This document shows positions 38,929-47,905 of a DNA stretch of 64,000 nucleotides, piece after piece. The notes under the pieces are model-generated. The model did no database searches. It saw only the letters and a program-made list of their open reading frames with translations, and had not been told where the DNA came from. Position 1 is the first letter of the stretch. Each line of letters starts with the position of its first letter. The position numbers were made by a program, and so were the translations under genes. The stretch comes from an uncultured Oscillospiraceae bacterium. GTDB lineage: Bacteria > Bacillota > Clostridia > Oscillospirales > Oscillospiraceae. Where the stretch lies: positions 1 to 64,000 of the forward strand of contig CAKTNW010000008.1 of assembly GCA_934589145.1 (NCBI GenBank), read 5' to 3'.

Positions 38929-39718
38929 AAAAGTCGCTATCGTCACCGGAGGCACCTCCGGGATCGGTCGCGCCACGGCGCTGGCTCTGCGGGAGAGCGG
39001 CTGGACCGTCTATGAGCTGAGCCGCCGGGCGGAGGGCATGCCGGATATCCCCCACATCGTGGCGGACATCACCAGGGAGGAGACGCTGCGCGCCGCCGTG
39101 GATCAGGTGATGGCGGCGGAGGGCCGCATCGACCTGGTGGTGAACAACGCGGGCTTCGGCATCTCCGGCGCCATCGAATTCACCGACACCCAGGAGGCCC
39201 AGCGGCTGTTCGACACCCTGTTTTTCGGCATGGTGCGGATGAACCGCTGCGTGATCCCCATCCTGCGGCAGCAGGGGAGGGGCCGCATCGTCAACATCAG
39301 CAGCGTAGCCGCCCCGGTGCCCATCCCCTTCCAGGCGTATTACAGCGCCGGAAAGGCCGCCATCAACGCCTATACCATGGCCCTGGCCAACGAGCTGCGG
39401 CCCTTCGGCGTCACCGTGTGCGCCGTAATGCCGGGGGATATCAGAACCGGCTTCACCGCCGCCCGCGAGAAGATCATCGACGGCGATGAGATCTATCAGG
39501 GCCGCATCGGCCGCAGCGTGAAGCGGATGGAGCATGACGAGCAGACCGGCATGGATCCTGCCAAGGTGGGCCGCTACATCGCCGCCGTGGCGAGCCGCGA
39601 GGGCAATCATCACCCCCTGTATGCCACCCGCATCGACTATAAGTTCTTCGTTTTCCTGACGAAGGTGCTGCCCGCCCGGTTCCTGAACTGGCTGATCTAC
39701 CAGCTCTACGGAAAGTAA
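38921..39718 (+). CDS. Short-chain dehydrogenase with C-terminal hydrophobic tail
   Basis: A 265-residue classical SDR with nucleotide loop TGGTSGIGRA (9-18), NNAG (75-78), catalytic Ser127 or Ser128, Tyr141 and Lys145 (YSAGK). The end (FFVFLTKVLPARFLNWLIYQLYG) is hydrophobic and may hold it at the membrane, as in 3-ketodihydrosphingosine reductases and other lipid SDRs. Overlap with the oxoamine synthase gene suggests the two act in order. A terminator follows. Confidence 0.87.
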   Translation: MDKKVAIVTGGTSGIGRATALALRESGWTVYELSRRAEGMPDIPHIVADITREETLRAAVDQVMAAEGRIDLVVNNAGFGISGAIEFTDTQEAQRLFDTLFFGMVRMNRCVIPILRQQGRGRIVNISSVAAPVPIPFQAYYSAGKAAINAYTMALANELRPFGVTVCAVMPGDIRTGFTAAREKIIDGDEIYQGRIGRSVKRMEHDEQTGMDPAKVGRYIAAVASREGNHHPLYATRIDYKFFVFLTKVLPARFLNWLIYQLYGK

Positions 39719-39730
39719 GCGATACATACG

Positions 39731-39760
39731 AAAAACACCGCCCATCCGGGCGGTGTTTTT
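39731..39760 (+). terminator. Terminator of the oxoamine synthase-SDR operon
   Basis: AAAAACACCGCCC, loop ATC and complement GGGCGGTGTTTTT. Confidence 0.85.
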
Positions 39761-39807
39761 GTTTCTGAATAGTTGTTTATTTATAGAAAGGCCTGTCTTA
39801 TGGCTAA

Positions 39808-39985
39808 AAAAGCTTCGCAGAATTCGCCGCCGCAGCGGCGAACCTGTTTGATCGTTTTTTGCCGCAGCATGTATGTGGCAAAAAACACTTTGCGCGGAGA
39901 GAGTGTTCATTCGCACACAAAGTGGGCGAATGAATGCGGGTTGGAGTGAGTCCTATCCAGACAAAAAAGCATAGCCTTTTTGTCA
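39808..39985. repeat. Hairpin repeat family R3, copy 2
   Basis: AAAAGCTTCGCAGAATTCGC with the stem TTCGCCGC/GCGGCGAA, then GTTTTTTGCC/GGCAAAAAAC, then GACAAAAA/TTTTTGTC. The block fills most of the 308-bp gap between the SDR gene and proC. Confidence 0.5.
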
Positions 39986-39989
39986 AGCT

Positions 39990-40023
39990 GCAAGGAAGCC
40001 GCCCCTTGGGGCGGCTTCCTTGC
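39990..40023 (-). terminator. Stem-loop at the end of proC
   Basis: GCAAGGAAGCCGCC, a short loop and the complement, ending 5 bp from the proC stop codon. Confidence 0.65.
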
Positions 40024-40027
40024 AAGA

Positions 40028-40825
40028 TTACAGCTCCTTCGTCCGCTCATAGGCGGCGATGACGGCGTCCATGGCGGCGGCCCGGAAGCCATACTCCTCC
40101 AGTGCCCGGACACCCGCGATGGTGGTGCCGCCGGGGGAGCAGACGGCGTCCTTCAGCGCACCGGTGTGGTCGTCGGAGGCCAGCGCCAGCTTCGCCGCGC
40201 CCAGCAGCATCTGGGCGGCGTAGCGCTGGGCCTTGGCACGGGGCAGGCCCGCGTATACCGCGCCGTCTGCCAGCCCCTCCAGGAACAGATAGGCGAACGC
40301 CCCGCCGCAGCCGGCCACGGCGCTGCCCGCGTCCATCAGCTTTTCCTCCAGCTCCTCCAGCAGGCCGGAGCAGTGCAGCAGGGAGACAAAGCCCTCCCGC
40401 TGGGCCTCCGTTACGTTGTCGGAGCAGCAGTACATGGTGACGCCCTCGCCCACCGCCACGGCGGTGTTGGGCATGATGCGGATGACGGGATAGTCGCCGC
40501 CCGCCATCTCCCGGATGCGCTGGATGGTCAGACCCGCCGCCATGCTCAGCAGCACGAAGGGAGTGGTACGCTCCTTCAGGGCGGGCGCGATCTCCGCAAG
40601 CATCCCGGCCATCATCTGGGGCTTGACCCCCAGCAGGATGTAGTCGCACTCCCGGGCGACGGTCAGGTTATCCGCCACGGAGGCGCCGATCTCGTCGGCC
40701 AGCCGCGCGGCCTTTTCCGGCGTCCGGTTGGCCAGCACGATGCTACTGCGCACCTCCACCGTTTTGGCAGCGGCACGGGCCAGTGCGCCGCCCATATTGC
40801 CGGTGCCAATGAATCCGTAGGTCAT
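40028..40825 (-). CDS. proC: Pyrroline-5-carboxylate reductase
   Basis: The last enzyme of proline synthesis reduces pyrroline-5-carboxylate with NAD(P)H. The 265-residue protein has the Rossmann loop FIGTGNMGGALA (5-16), the family segment RIMPNTAVAVGEG (about 117) and the C-terminal signature SPGGTTIAGVRALEEYGFRAA (about 227). Monocistronic with its own terminator. The other proline genes are not in the window. Confidence 0.95.
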   Translation of the reverse strand: MTYGFIGTGNMGGALARAAAKTVEVRSSIVLANRTPEKAARLADEIGASVADNLTVARECDYILLGVKPQMMAGMLAEIAPALKERTTPFVLLSMAAGLTIQRIREMAGGDYPVIRIMPNTAVAVGEGVTMYCCSDNVTEAQREGFVSLLHCSGLLEELEEKLMDAGSAVAGCGGAFAYLFLEGLADGAVYAGLPRAKAQRYAAQMLLGAAKLALASDDHTGALKDAVCSPGGTTIAGVRALEEYGFRAAAMDAVIAAYERTKEL

Positions 40826-40871
40826 AAATACCCCTCTTTTCTATAAATAAATAATTGTTTCGCAAGCGCGA

Positions 40872-41546
40872 TCACATGAAACGGCACAGTAAAATGGGCA
40901 GCAGGATCGCCGGAACCATGTTCAGGATCCGCAGCTTGGTGATGCCCAGCAGGTTCAGGCTGATGCCCACGATCAGCAGGGAGCCAACGAAGGTGATCTC
41001 GTTGACCACCGCCTCGCCCAGATAGGGCGCCACCACCGAGGCCAGCAGGGCGATGGAGCCCTCCACCGCGAATACCATCAGGCCGGACAGGGCCACGCCC
41101 AGTCCCAGGGTGGAGGCAAACACGATCGACGCCACGCCGTCGATGACCGATTTGGAGAACAGCAGGTCATGCTGGTGCTGCAGGCCGCTCTGCAGCGGGC
41201 CCATAACGGCCAGCGCGCCGATGGCGAACACCAGCGAGCCGGTGACGAACCCTTCGGTGACGCGGCTGCCGGAGAACCGCTTCTGCAGATTCTCGCCCAG
41301 CTTGTTGACGGCGGCGTCGATGTTCAGCAGCTCACCGATGATGGTGCCGATGACCATGGAGATGATGGGGATCAGCGCGTTGCTGCTTTTCAGCAGGCCC
41401 GGCACCGCGATGCCGATGGTCATCAGCGACAGCGCCGCCATCACGGAAGTCCGCAGCCGCTCCGGCAGCAGCTTTCCGGCGAACATGCCCACCAGGCCGC
41501 CCACCACGATGGCGCCGCCGTTGACAAGAGAACCCAATAGGATCAT
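40872..41546 (-). CDS. DUF554-family membrane protein
   Basis: A 224-residue protein with six or seven membrane helices and the DUF554 features: N-terminal GSLVNGGAIVVGGLVG, MTIGIAVPG and a C-terminal GISLNLLGI. The function of the family is unknown. A transporter role has been suggested. The start at 41546 overlaps the stop of tcdA as ATGA, so it is coupled to that gene. Confidence 0.85.
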   Translation of the reverse strand: MILLGSLVNGGAIVVGGLVGMFAGKLLPERLRTSVMAALSLMTIGIAVPGLLKSSNALIPIISMVIGTIIGELLNIDAAVNKLGENLQKRFSGSRVTEGFVTGSLVFAIGALAVMGPLQSGLQHQHDLLFSKSVIDGVASIVFASTLGLGVALSGLMVFAVEGSIALLASVVAPYLGEAVVNEITFVGSLLIVGISLNLLGITKLRILNMVPAILLPILLCRFM

Positions 41547-42271
41547 GGGATCAGCCCTCCTTCGTTCAATAGATCCTGTACCACTGTGCCCGCCATCAGC
41601 AGACCCGCCACGGAGGGCACCCACGATACGCTGGCGGGGACGCTGCGCCGTCCCGGAGGCGGCGTCTCCAACTGCTGTGTCTCGCCGGGCTGCTCGGGGC
41701 TGAACACCACCTTCAGGTGGTGGATGTCCCTGGCCCGCAGCTCCTTGCGCATGACGCGGGCCAGGGGACAGCCGGAGGTCCTGGCGATGTCGGTGATGGT
41801 CAGCAGCTCCGGGTGCAGCTTGTTGCCGGTGCCCAGGGCCGTCAGAATGGGGATGCGCCGCTGCCGCGCCTGTTCGATCAGATCCAGCTTGCAGCTGACC
41901 AGATCGATGGCGTCCACGATGTAGTCGTACCGGGCGGCAAAGAAATCCTCCCGGTGGGCGGCGTCATAGATGCCCACGATGGGGTGCACCACCGTGTCGG
42001 GACAGATGTCCCGGCAGCGGGCGGCGGCGGCCTCCGCCTTGGGAAGGCCCACCGTGGAGTGGAGGGCGTAGAGCTGGCGGTTGATGTTGGTGACGGACAC
42101 GGTGTCGCCGTCGATGAGGGTCAGCTCACCCACACCGGCGCGGCACAGGGCCTCCGTCACATAGCTGCCCACGCCGCCCAGGCCGAACACCGCCACATGG
42201 CTGCGCCGCAGCTTGTCCAGGGCCTCGCCGCCCAGGATCATTTCTGTTCTTAAAAATTCTTCATTTCTCAT
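41543..42271 (-). CDS. tcdA: tRNA threonylcarbamoyladenosine dehydratase (ThiF/E1-like)
   Basis: TcdA closes t6A37 of tRNA to the cyclic ct6A form using ATP. The 242-residue E1-like protein has GLGGVGSYVTEAL (about 29-41), the adenylate-binding INRQLYAL, DAIDLVSCK, and the C-terminal SWVPSVAGLLMAG. It fits with tsaD in this window, which supplies the t6A substrate. The ATG at 42271 is chosen by homology. Its ribosome site is weak. Confidence 0.9.
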   Translation of the reverse strand: MRNEEFLRTEMILGGEALDKLRRSHVAVFGLGGVGSYVTEALCRAGVGELTLIDGDTVSVTNINRQLYALHSTVGLPKAEAAAARCRDICPDTVVHPIVGIYDAAHREDFFAARYDYIVDAIDLVSCKLDLIEQARQRRIPILTALGTGNKLHPELLTITDIARTSGCPLARVMRKELRARDIHHLKVVFSPEQPGETQQLETPPPGRRSVPASVSWVPSVAGLLMAGTVVQDLLNEGGLIP

Positions 42272-42342
42272 GGTTTCGTTCAATATAAGCGGCAAAGGAC
42301 CGGCATACGCCAGTCCTTTGCGGTGGTTTTGTGGTGATCGGC

Positions 42343-43914
42343 TTAATAGCCCACATACTGCATGCCGAAACCCTCGGTCACGCTTTCGGCGGCGCTCTGC
42401 TCGGCCAGCCATGCGTTGTAGTCCTCGTTTTCCAGCTGGTTCTGGGCCAGAACCTTCCAGTAGGGATCGCCGAAGCTGTCCAGATACATGACGTGGCTGC
42501 CGTAGGAGCTTTCAATCACACCGGCGTCGCCCGCCTTGCGGCCATCGGCGAAGCACCAATCCAGAAACTCCGGCACGAAGTTGGTGGTCTTGCTGATGCC
42601 CTGGAACAGGCCGCCGTTGGAGGCGCTGCCGGTGTCGCCGGACAGCTCGGTGGCCATCTGGGCGAACAGTTCTGCGGTAGCGCCGCCGTCCTGCCACTCC
42701 TTCAGTGCCTTCTCGGCGTCGTTGTGGGCCAGCTCCTTCAGATTTGCCAGGTCGGCTTCATAGGTCTCGGACTCCTTGTCCAGATCGGAATCGTCCACCT
42801 CGAAGAGGATGTGACGAACGTTGACCACGTTATAATCCTGGCGGGCACGGCTGTGGAACAGCGCGAAATAGATGGAAGAATCGGTGTTGACGATGTCGGC
42901 ATCGCCGGAGACGCGAGCGGCGTCAAACACCCAGTTTACCAGATCGGTGTCGGCATAGGTGCCCTCCTCCTGGTGAGTGTAGGTGGCAATGTCCTCATAG
43001 CTGGCGGCGATGGCGTCCAGAGTCTCACCGGCGGCGTAGCGCTCGGCGGCGTCAGCGGCGGCATCCTCGGCATCCTTCTTGGCGGCGGCGGTCTCCTCGT
43101 CGGTGGGCTCCACGGTGTTGCCGTCGGCATCCTTGGTGCTGTCGGCGGTGGCCTTGAAGGAGATGTACTCGTAATCGGCCACGTCGAAGCTGTTCTTATC
43201 CGCGTCATAGCAGGCCTGCAGCTGGGCGTCGGTATAGGTCAGGCCGTCCAGATACTGCTCCTGATAGTGGGAGGACAGCGCGGTCATCTCATACATGTTT
43301 TTGAAGGTGCTGACGGTCATGTTGGAGCCGTACACCAGCTTCAGATACTCGGCGAAGCTGTAGCCCTGCTGCTTGGCATAGGAGGTGATGCTGTCGATGT
43401 CGGCCTGCATCTCTTCCTTCATATGGTCGTCAAAGGTGATACCCTCGGCCTTGGCCTTTTCGCTGAGCGTATAGACCTGGGCCAGGTTTTCCTTGGCGGT
43501 GTTCTTCAGGAACTGATCCCAGGACATGTCCTCTTCCGCGGTGACGCCCAGCAGCATCTTGGCCATGGCGTTGAGGTTCTGGGTCTTCATGGAGCTGTTG
43601 TTATCCAGACCCATGTAGCTGGAATAGCTGGAGTTTCTCACGTTGTTCAGGGCGGCATAGTAGAAGTAATCCACCTCGGCGGAGGTGAAGTTCTTGCCGT
43701 CCACCGTCAGGGCGGTGGCGCTGCGCTGAAAAACGCCGGAGTTGTACAGCAGCACCACAGCGGCCACGATGACGAACAGAACGGCCACGCCGCCGTAGAT
43801 CAGCTTGTTCTTTTTCCGCTCGGCAGCTTCCTTCTGCTCACGTTCGACGCGAGGATCGACATGACCCTGAGCAGCCAGTTCCTGGCGGTTTTTCTTTTCT
43901 CTGGATGCACTCAT
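42343..43914 (-). CDS. Membrane-anchored peptidylprolyl isomerase (SurA/PrsA-like foldase)
   Basis: The 523-residue protein has a basic cytoplasmic N-terminus, one membrane helix (about 40-60), a SurA-N-like helical domain and a parvulin-like domain starting at VRHILFEV (about 365). It would help fold exported proteins outside the membrane. An acidic stretch rich in Ala, Asp and Glu (about 240-270) separates the domains. The ATG at 43914 is chosen over 44004 because the anchor begins there. Confidence 0.83.
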   Translation of the reverse strand: MSASREKKNRQELAAQGHVDPRVEREQKEAAERKKNKLIYGGVAVLFVIVAAVVLLYNSGVFQRSATALTVDGKNFTSAEVDYFYYAALNNVRNSSYSSYMGLDNNSSMKTQNLNAMAKMLLGVTAEEDMSWDQFLKNTAKENLAQVYTLSEKAKAEGITFDDHMKEEMQADIDSITSYAKQQGYSFAEYLKLVYGSNMTVSTFKNMYEMTALSSHYQEQYLDGLTYTDAQLQACYDADKNSFDVADYEYISFKATADSTKDADGNTVEPTDEETAAAKKDAEDAAADAAERYAAGETLDAIAASYEDIATYTHQEEGTYADTDLVNWVFDAARVSGDADIVNTDSSIYFALFHSRARQDYNVVNVRHILFEVDDSDLDKESETYEADLANLKELAHNDAEKALKEWQDGGATAELFAQMATELSGDTGSASNGGLFQGISKTTNFVPEFLDWCFADGRKAGDAGVIESSYGSHVMYLDSFGDPYWKVLAQNQLENEDYNAWLAEQSAAESVTEGFGMQYVGY

Positions 43915-44091
43915 TTGATTTTCAGTCCTCTCAAGTGATAGGCGCAATACGCCCTTGGTCGTAAAATACCTGCCTATTATACCGTAGTTTTGCCGAATGT
44001 GCAAGTATTATATTTTGGAAGGGGGCGAAAAGTGGAAAAAAGGCGTGCATAGGAACTGACGTGATAGAGAAACTCTCTATTGAGGCATAAA

Positions 44092-44127
44092 AAAGGCATC
44101 CTGTTCCGCAAGGAACAGGATGCCTTT
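44092..44127 (-). terminator. Terminator of the sortase gene
   Basis: AAAGGCATCCTGTTCC, loop GCAA and full complement, just after the sortase stop codon at 44139. Confidence 0.85.
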
Positions 44128-44138
44128 CTATGCGTTTC

Positions 44139-45017
44139 TTAGTTGGTCTTGGCAGCCGTATCGGCGGTGCCGGTGGCCGCGGTATCCTTCAGGGGCCAGG
44201 TGGTGGGATCGGCGGTATCCTCGATCATCTTGGAGACGATCAGATAACGGTGGTTATCGTCGCCGTTCTTGCACACCGACAGGATCAGCACCTTGTCGCC
44301 GGCCACGGGCTTATTGTCCTTGTCCAGATTGGTGGTGCCGTCGGTTTCCTTCCACAGCTGGTCGAAGAAGCTGTTGAATACCTCATCATTGGAGAAATCA
44401 TGGTAGTAAATGATGTGGCTCAGGTCATACTGCACGCCGCCCACGATCTGATAGGTCACGCGGCGATCTTTCTGATACATATAGATCAGATGCTGTTCGC
44501 TGAAGTCCATGTTCTTCATCATGCTCTGCAAACCGCCGAACATGGTGCGGTTGGCCTGATTGTGGCCATACAGCACGGTGACGGGATCGTTCAGGTCGCG
44601 GCCGTTGATAGTCTTGCCTTCGACCACGGCTTCACTGAAAATGGTACCGGCCTTATTGCTGTTGCCGTCCAGATCACGGTGCAGATAGAATTCGCGGTCA
44701 GTGGGATGCTGGGCCACAGGATAGGACAGCTCGTGATCGGTGCCCAGGATCTTGGCGAAGTCAGGCACCTCCAGCCACGCGTACACATCCTTATACTTGG
44801 CGAAGGTCTCTTCCATGCCTGCCGGTTCCACAACGGGAGCGGGCTCCACGCGATCCTCGATGGTGGGCTCGTCGATGACGGGATCATCAATGACGGGCTC
44901 ATCAGGGGTGGTGTCGCCGCCGCAGCCGGCCAGCGCCAGAACCAGAACCAGCGACAGTGCCAGAATCAAGGCGCGGAGGATGGTGCGGCTGTTAAAGCGA
45001 GCAATCAATTCTTTCAT
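44139..45017 (-). CDS. Class B sortase with lipoprotein-like N-terminus
   Basis: A transpeptidase that links proteins with a C-terminal sorting motif to the wall. The 292-residue protein has His152 (VLYGHN), Cys249 (LSVCKNG) and Arg257 (NHRYLIV), the class B triad. Unusually the N-terminal signal ends in a lipobox LALAGC (Cys32), followed by a Pro/Glu/Asp repeat linker (DEPVIDDPVIDEP), so it may be a lipoprotein instead of a simple membrane-anchored enzyme. No LPxTG- or NPQTN-type substrate gene is next to it. Confidence 0.87.
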   Translation of the reverse strand: MKELIARFNSRTILRALILALSLVLVLALAGCGGDTTPDEPVIDDPVIDEPTIEDRVEPAPVVEPAGMEETFAKYKDVYAWLEVPDFAKILGTDHELSYPVAQHPTDREFYLHRDLDGNSNKAGTIFSEAVVEGKTINGRDLNDPVTVLYGHNQANRTMFGGLQSMMKNMDFSEQHLIYMYQKDRRVTYQIVGGVQYDLSHIIYYHDFSNDEVFNSFFDQLWKETDGTTNLDKDNKPVAGDKVLILSVCKNGDDNHRYLIVSKMIEDTADPTTWPLKDTAATGTADTAAKTN

Positions 45018-45168
45018 CTTATTTCTCCTTTCGCATGGCCGGAAAGTTTGCCGTCCGGCCCATGGGGAACAGCGCCGCGCAAAGCCACAGCACTTGAAGC
45101 CATGGTACCATATTATGGCGTCAAAAGCAACCATAAATTTCTCGACCAATGGGAGACAATGGAAAGAA

Positions 45169-46290
45169 CTACCAGTTGACAGGGTGATTCCAGGCGGCGA
45201 ACAGCGCCTCGAACCGTGCCCTCTGGGCGGGGGTCATGCGGCTCTTGTACTGGCCCAGCAGCGTGTCCGCCTGCTGGACATTGCCGGTTTTCAGATAGTT
45301 GCCCATGGCCCTTTCCAGGCTGTCCGCCGCCGTGGAACTGAGAGAGGCGGTATTGCCGATGCTGGACACGGCGTCGGGAACGGTGGCGGAGGTCTGCATG
45401 CCCTTCTGCTCGGCGGCGGCCTTGTCGGCAAAGTAGTTCAGCAGCATCTGATAGTTCTTCAGATCGCGGCTGCTGATCTGGTCATAGCCGCTTTGAGCCT
45501 GGGCCATCTCCTTCTGCCACGCGGCCACCTCGTCCTGCCAGCGGTCGTACTCCGCCTCCTGCTGGCCCTGCAGCAGCTGATAGCGCTCCAGCAGCGCGTC
45601 GCCCGCGTCCCGATAGCGGCTGTACGCGGCGGACTGCAGCTGGGGCAGTACGTCGGACAGCTTCGCCAGATACTGCTGATAGGACTGCTGCCCGGCGGAC
45701 TGGGCATAGCTGGAGCCATAGCCGCCGGTGAGCTGGGCGGCCTGTCCCATGGTGTCCTCCATGGCGGCGCGGCCCTGGCTGGCGTACTGCCGGGCATAGG
45801 ACTGATAGGCGCTGTCCGCCGCCGGATCATAGGAAAAGCCGGGCCGGGCACTGATCTCCTGGTACAGCGTCTCCAGCTGGGAAGCGAAGCTGGATTCATA
45901 GTCCTTGGGCCGCAGCGCCGAAAGACTGTCCAGCAGGCTGCGGGCCGCGTCCACATCGCCGGAGGGGGTATAGCCTTTCTCCAGCTCCTTCAGCGCCGCG
46001 GCGGTGCCGTCGGATACCTTGCCCAGGGGGAGATTGGATGAGCCGCCGGAGGAAGAAGCGGGGGAATAGGTGGGCTGCCTGGCCAGCAGACTGCCCCAGG
46101 TCTCCTTGCCCACGATGCCGTCCAGCTTCAGGCCGTTCTTCTGCTGATAGTCCCGCACGGCGGCCTGCGTTTTCGCGCCAAAAATGCCGTCCACGGCCAG
46201 GTTATAACCGTGCTCATTCAGCACGGTCTGCAATTTGCTGACAGCGCTGCCGGTGGAGCCGTAGCCCACCTGGCGGTAAGTAGATGCCAT
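45169..46290 (-). CDS. Peptidoglycan-binding, coiled-coil virion protein
   Basis: The 373-residue protein has an N-terminal PG_binding_1 domain (about 8-68; GSAVSKLQTVL, LAVDGIFGAKTQAAV), a Ser/Gly linker and a long helical region rich in Ala, Gln and Tyr (about 90-330) with coiled-coil character. It is last in the virion operon. A wall-binding module joined to a long helical body fits an ejected or tail-tip protein that meets the cell wall, or a protein that anchors particles to the wall. No catalytic domain is seen. Confidence 0.65.
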   Translation of the reverse strand: MASTYRQVGYGSTGSAVSKLQTVLNEHGYNLAVDGIFGAKTQAAVRDYQQKNGLKLDGIVGKETWGSLLARQPTYSPASSSGGSSNLPLGKVSDGTAAALKELEKGYTPSGDVDAARSLLDSLSALRPKDYESSFASQLETLYQEISARPGFSYDPAADSAYQSYARQYASQGRAAMEDTMGQAAQLTGGYGSSYAQSAGQQSYQQYLAKLSDVLPQLQSAAYSRYRDAGDALLERYQLLQGQQEAEYDRWQDEVAAWQKEMAQAQSGYDQISSRDLKNYQMLLNYFADKAAAEQKGMQTSATVPDAVSSIGNTASLSSTAADSLERAMGNYLKTGNVQQADTLLGQYKSRMTPAQRARFEALFAAWNHPVNW

Positions 46291-46327
46291 ATGATCGTCT
46301 CCTTTTCAAATGTGATGAAAGTGGTGT

Positions 46328-47902
46328 TCAGCTCAGGCGCTGCCACACATATACCGCCAGATAGGGCGGCATCATGTCCACCGCCTCGCCGTCGCCGCAG
46401 GACTGGGTGTCCACATCCAGCGTGTGGTTGTGGCTGATGGAGATGGCGTCGGTGCGCAGCTCACGGCTGCCGGAGCCGCCGCCCCAGCTCTCGGCATAAG
46501 CGCCGGAGCCGCTGCCGCCCTGGGCGATGTTGGGGATGCCGTGGTCGTGGCTGATGGACTCCGCCCCGGTGTGGCCGGTGATGTGGTGGGCGTGGGGCGG
46601 CAGCTGCTGGGCGGTCAGCGTGCGCTGCGCCTGTCCGCCGGTGGTCCCTGCGGCATAGCTCTCGCCCGCCGCCAGCAGGAACCGATCCTGGATCCGCTGC
46701 CATGTGCCGCCCAGCACCGTGCCGGGGTCGGCATCGGCGGTGGACAGATACAGCGCTCCCACCGGGTACAGCAGGTCGAGAAGTGTCCTGCCGCCCACCG
46801 TCAGGCTGCCTGTCGCCACCTTGCCCGCCACGGTCACATCGCCGTCGAACCCCGCGTCCCACGCGCACTGCAGCGTGGGGCTGTCCGCCAGCTTGCCGAA
46901 GGCCGCACCCACGCCTCCGGCCCGGAGATGGAAGGCCACCGCCGCGTTGGAGGAGGTGTAGCTGACGGCCCTGACGCTGCCCACCGTGTCGATGGCGGAC
47001 AGCTCTACCTCATAGGTGGTGTCCTTGTCCAGCGCCTCGGCGATCTGGGCGGTCACGCCGCTCACCAGCGTGGTGTAGCTGCCGTAGACGCCGCCCACCG
47101 GACGGTACCTGGCCCGCAGCGTCACGGTGTTCCGGCCGTCCAGCGGCCAGCAGCTGCCGGATGCCTTCACCCGCAGACAGGGCCCGCCGCTGTCCTCCAC
47201 CCCGGCGGCATTGCACCGGAAGGCCGCCGACGTCTGCAGCGACGGCATCTGATAGTCGAATACCGACACCGCCGGCGCGGTGACGGTGGTGGTGCGGCCA
47301 CGGGAATCGGTGACCACGGCGGTGGGCGTCAGGGTGCCTGCCATGCCGATGGGCGCCGTGACGCCGGAAAAGCCCGATACGCTCTGTCCGGCAAAGGTGA
47401 ACCGGCACCCCGCCAGCGACGCGCCGCCCACGGCGCTGGCCTCCACCGCGTACTGCAGGCAGCTCATGCCCCGCACCCACAGGCCCCACTGCTCCAGCAG
47501 CGCGTTGTCGTTCACCAGCGTCACCGTCAGCGCGGCGCTGGGCCGCATGCTGTCCGGCACATAGGCGGTAAAGGCGTAGTTCTTGGTGCAGTAGTTGGGG
47601 TTGCTGAGCTGGGGGATGCCGCTGGTAAACGCCACCGTCATGGTCAGCGTGCCGCTGCCGGACACGCTGTCGGGGATGGCCAGGGACAGGCTCTCCTCCG
47701 GCGTCCAGCGATAGACCACCCTGGTGTCGTCCTGGGATACGGTCTCCAGCTCCGCCGCCGTCACATCGGCGCTGACGCCCTGAAAGTCATAGTGAAAGCG
47801 GAAGCTGTACTGGGCCGAGGGCCGTGTCACCACCAGGGTGTTGGCCTGGCCGATGGTGATGTCACCCCAGCTGAGATTGAAATCCTTTTCCGTATACGCC
47901 AT
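46328..47902 (-). CDS. Phage tail fibre/baseplate protein with collar-like C-terminus
   Basis: The 524-residue protein is built of beta-rich, Ig-like repeats (about 1-330, DUF859-like) and ends in a tail-collar-type region: PVGALYLSTADADPGTVLGG, QLPPHAHHITGH, and MMPPYLAVYVWQR. The His-rich loops HAHH and SHDHG resemble metal-binding trimer tips of phage fibres. It probably contacts the receptor. The start lies 3 bp past the upstream stop. Confidence 0.75.
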   Translation of the reverse strand: MAYTEKDFNLSWGDITIGQANTLVVTRPSAQYSFRFHYDFQGVSADVTAAELETVSQDDTRVVYRWTPEESLSLAIPDSVSGSGTLTMTVAFTSGIPQLSNPNYCTKNYAFTAYVPDSMRPSAALTVTLVNDNALLEQWGLWVRGMSCLQYAVEASAVGGASLAGCRFTFAGQSVSGFSGVTAPIGMAGTLTPTAVVTDSRGRTTTVTAPAVSVFDYQMPSLQTSAAFRCNAAGVEDSGGPCLRVKASGSCWPLDGRNTVTLRARYRPVGGVYGSYTTLVSGVTAQIAEALDKDTTYEVELSAIDTVGSVRAVSYTSSNAAVAFHLRAGGVGAAFGKLADSPTLQCAWDAGFDGDVTVAGKVATGSLTVGGRTLLDLLYPVGALYLSTADADPGTVLGGTWQRIQDRFLLAAGESYAAGTTGGQAQRTLTAQQLPPHAHHITGHTGAESISHDHGIPNIAQGGSGSGAYAESWGGGSGSRELRTDAISISHNHTLDVDTQSCGDGEAVDMMPPYLAVYVWQRLS

Positions 47903-47905
47903 TGC

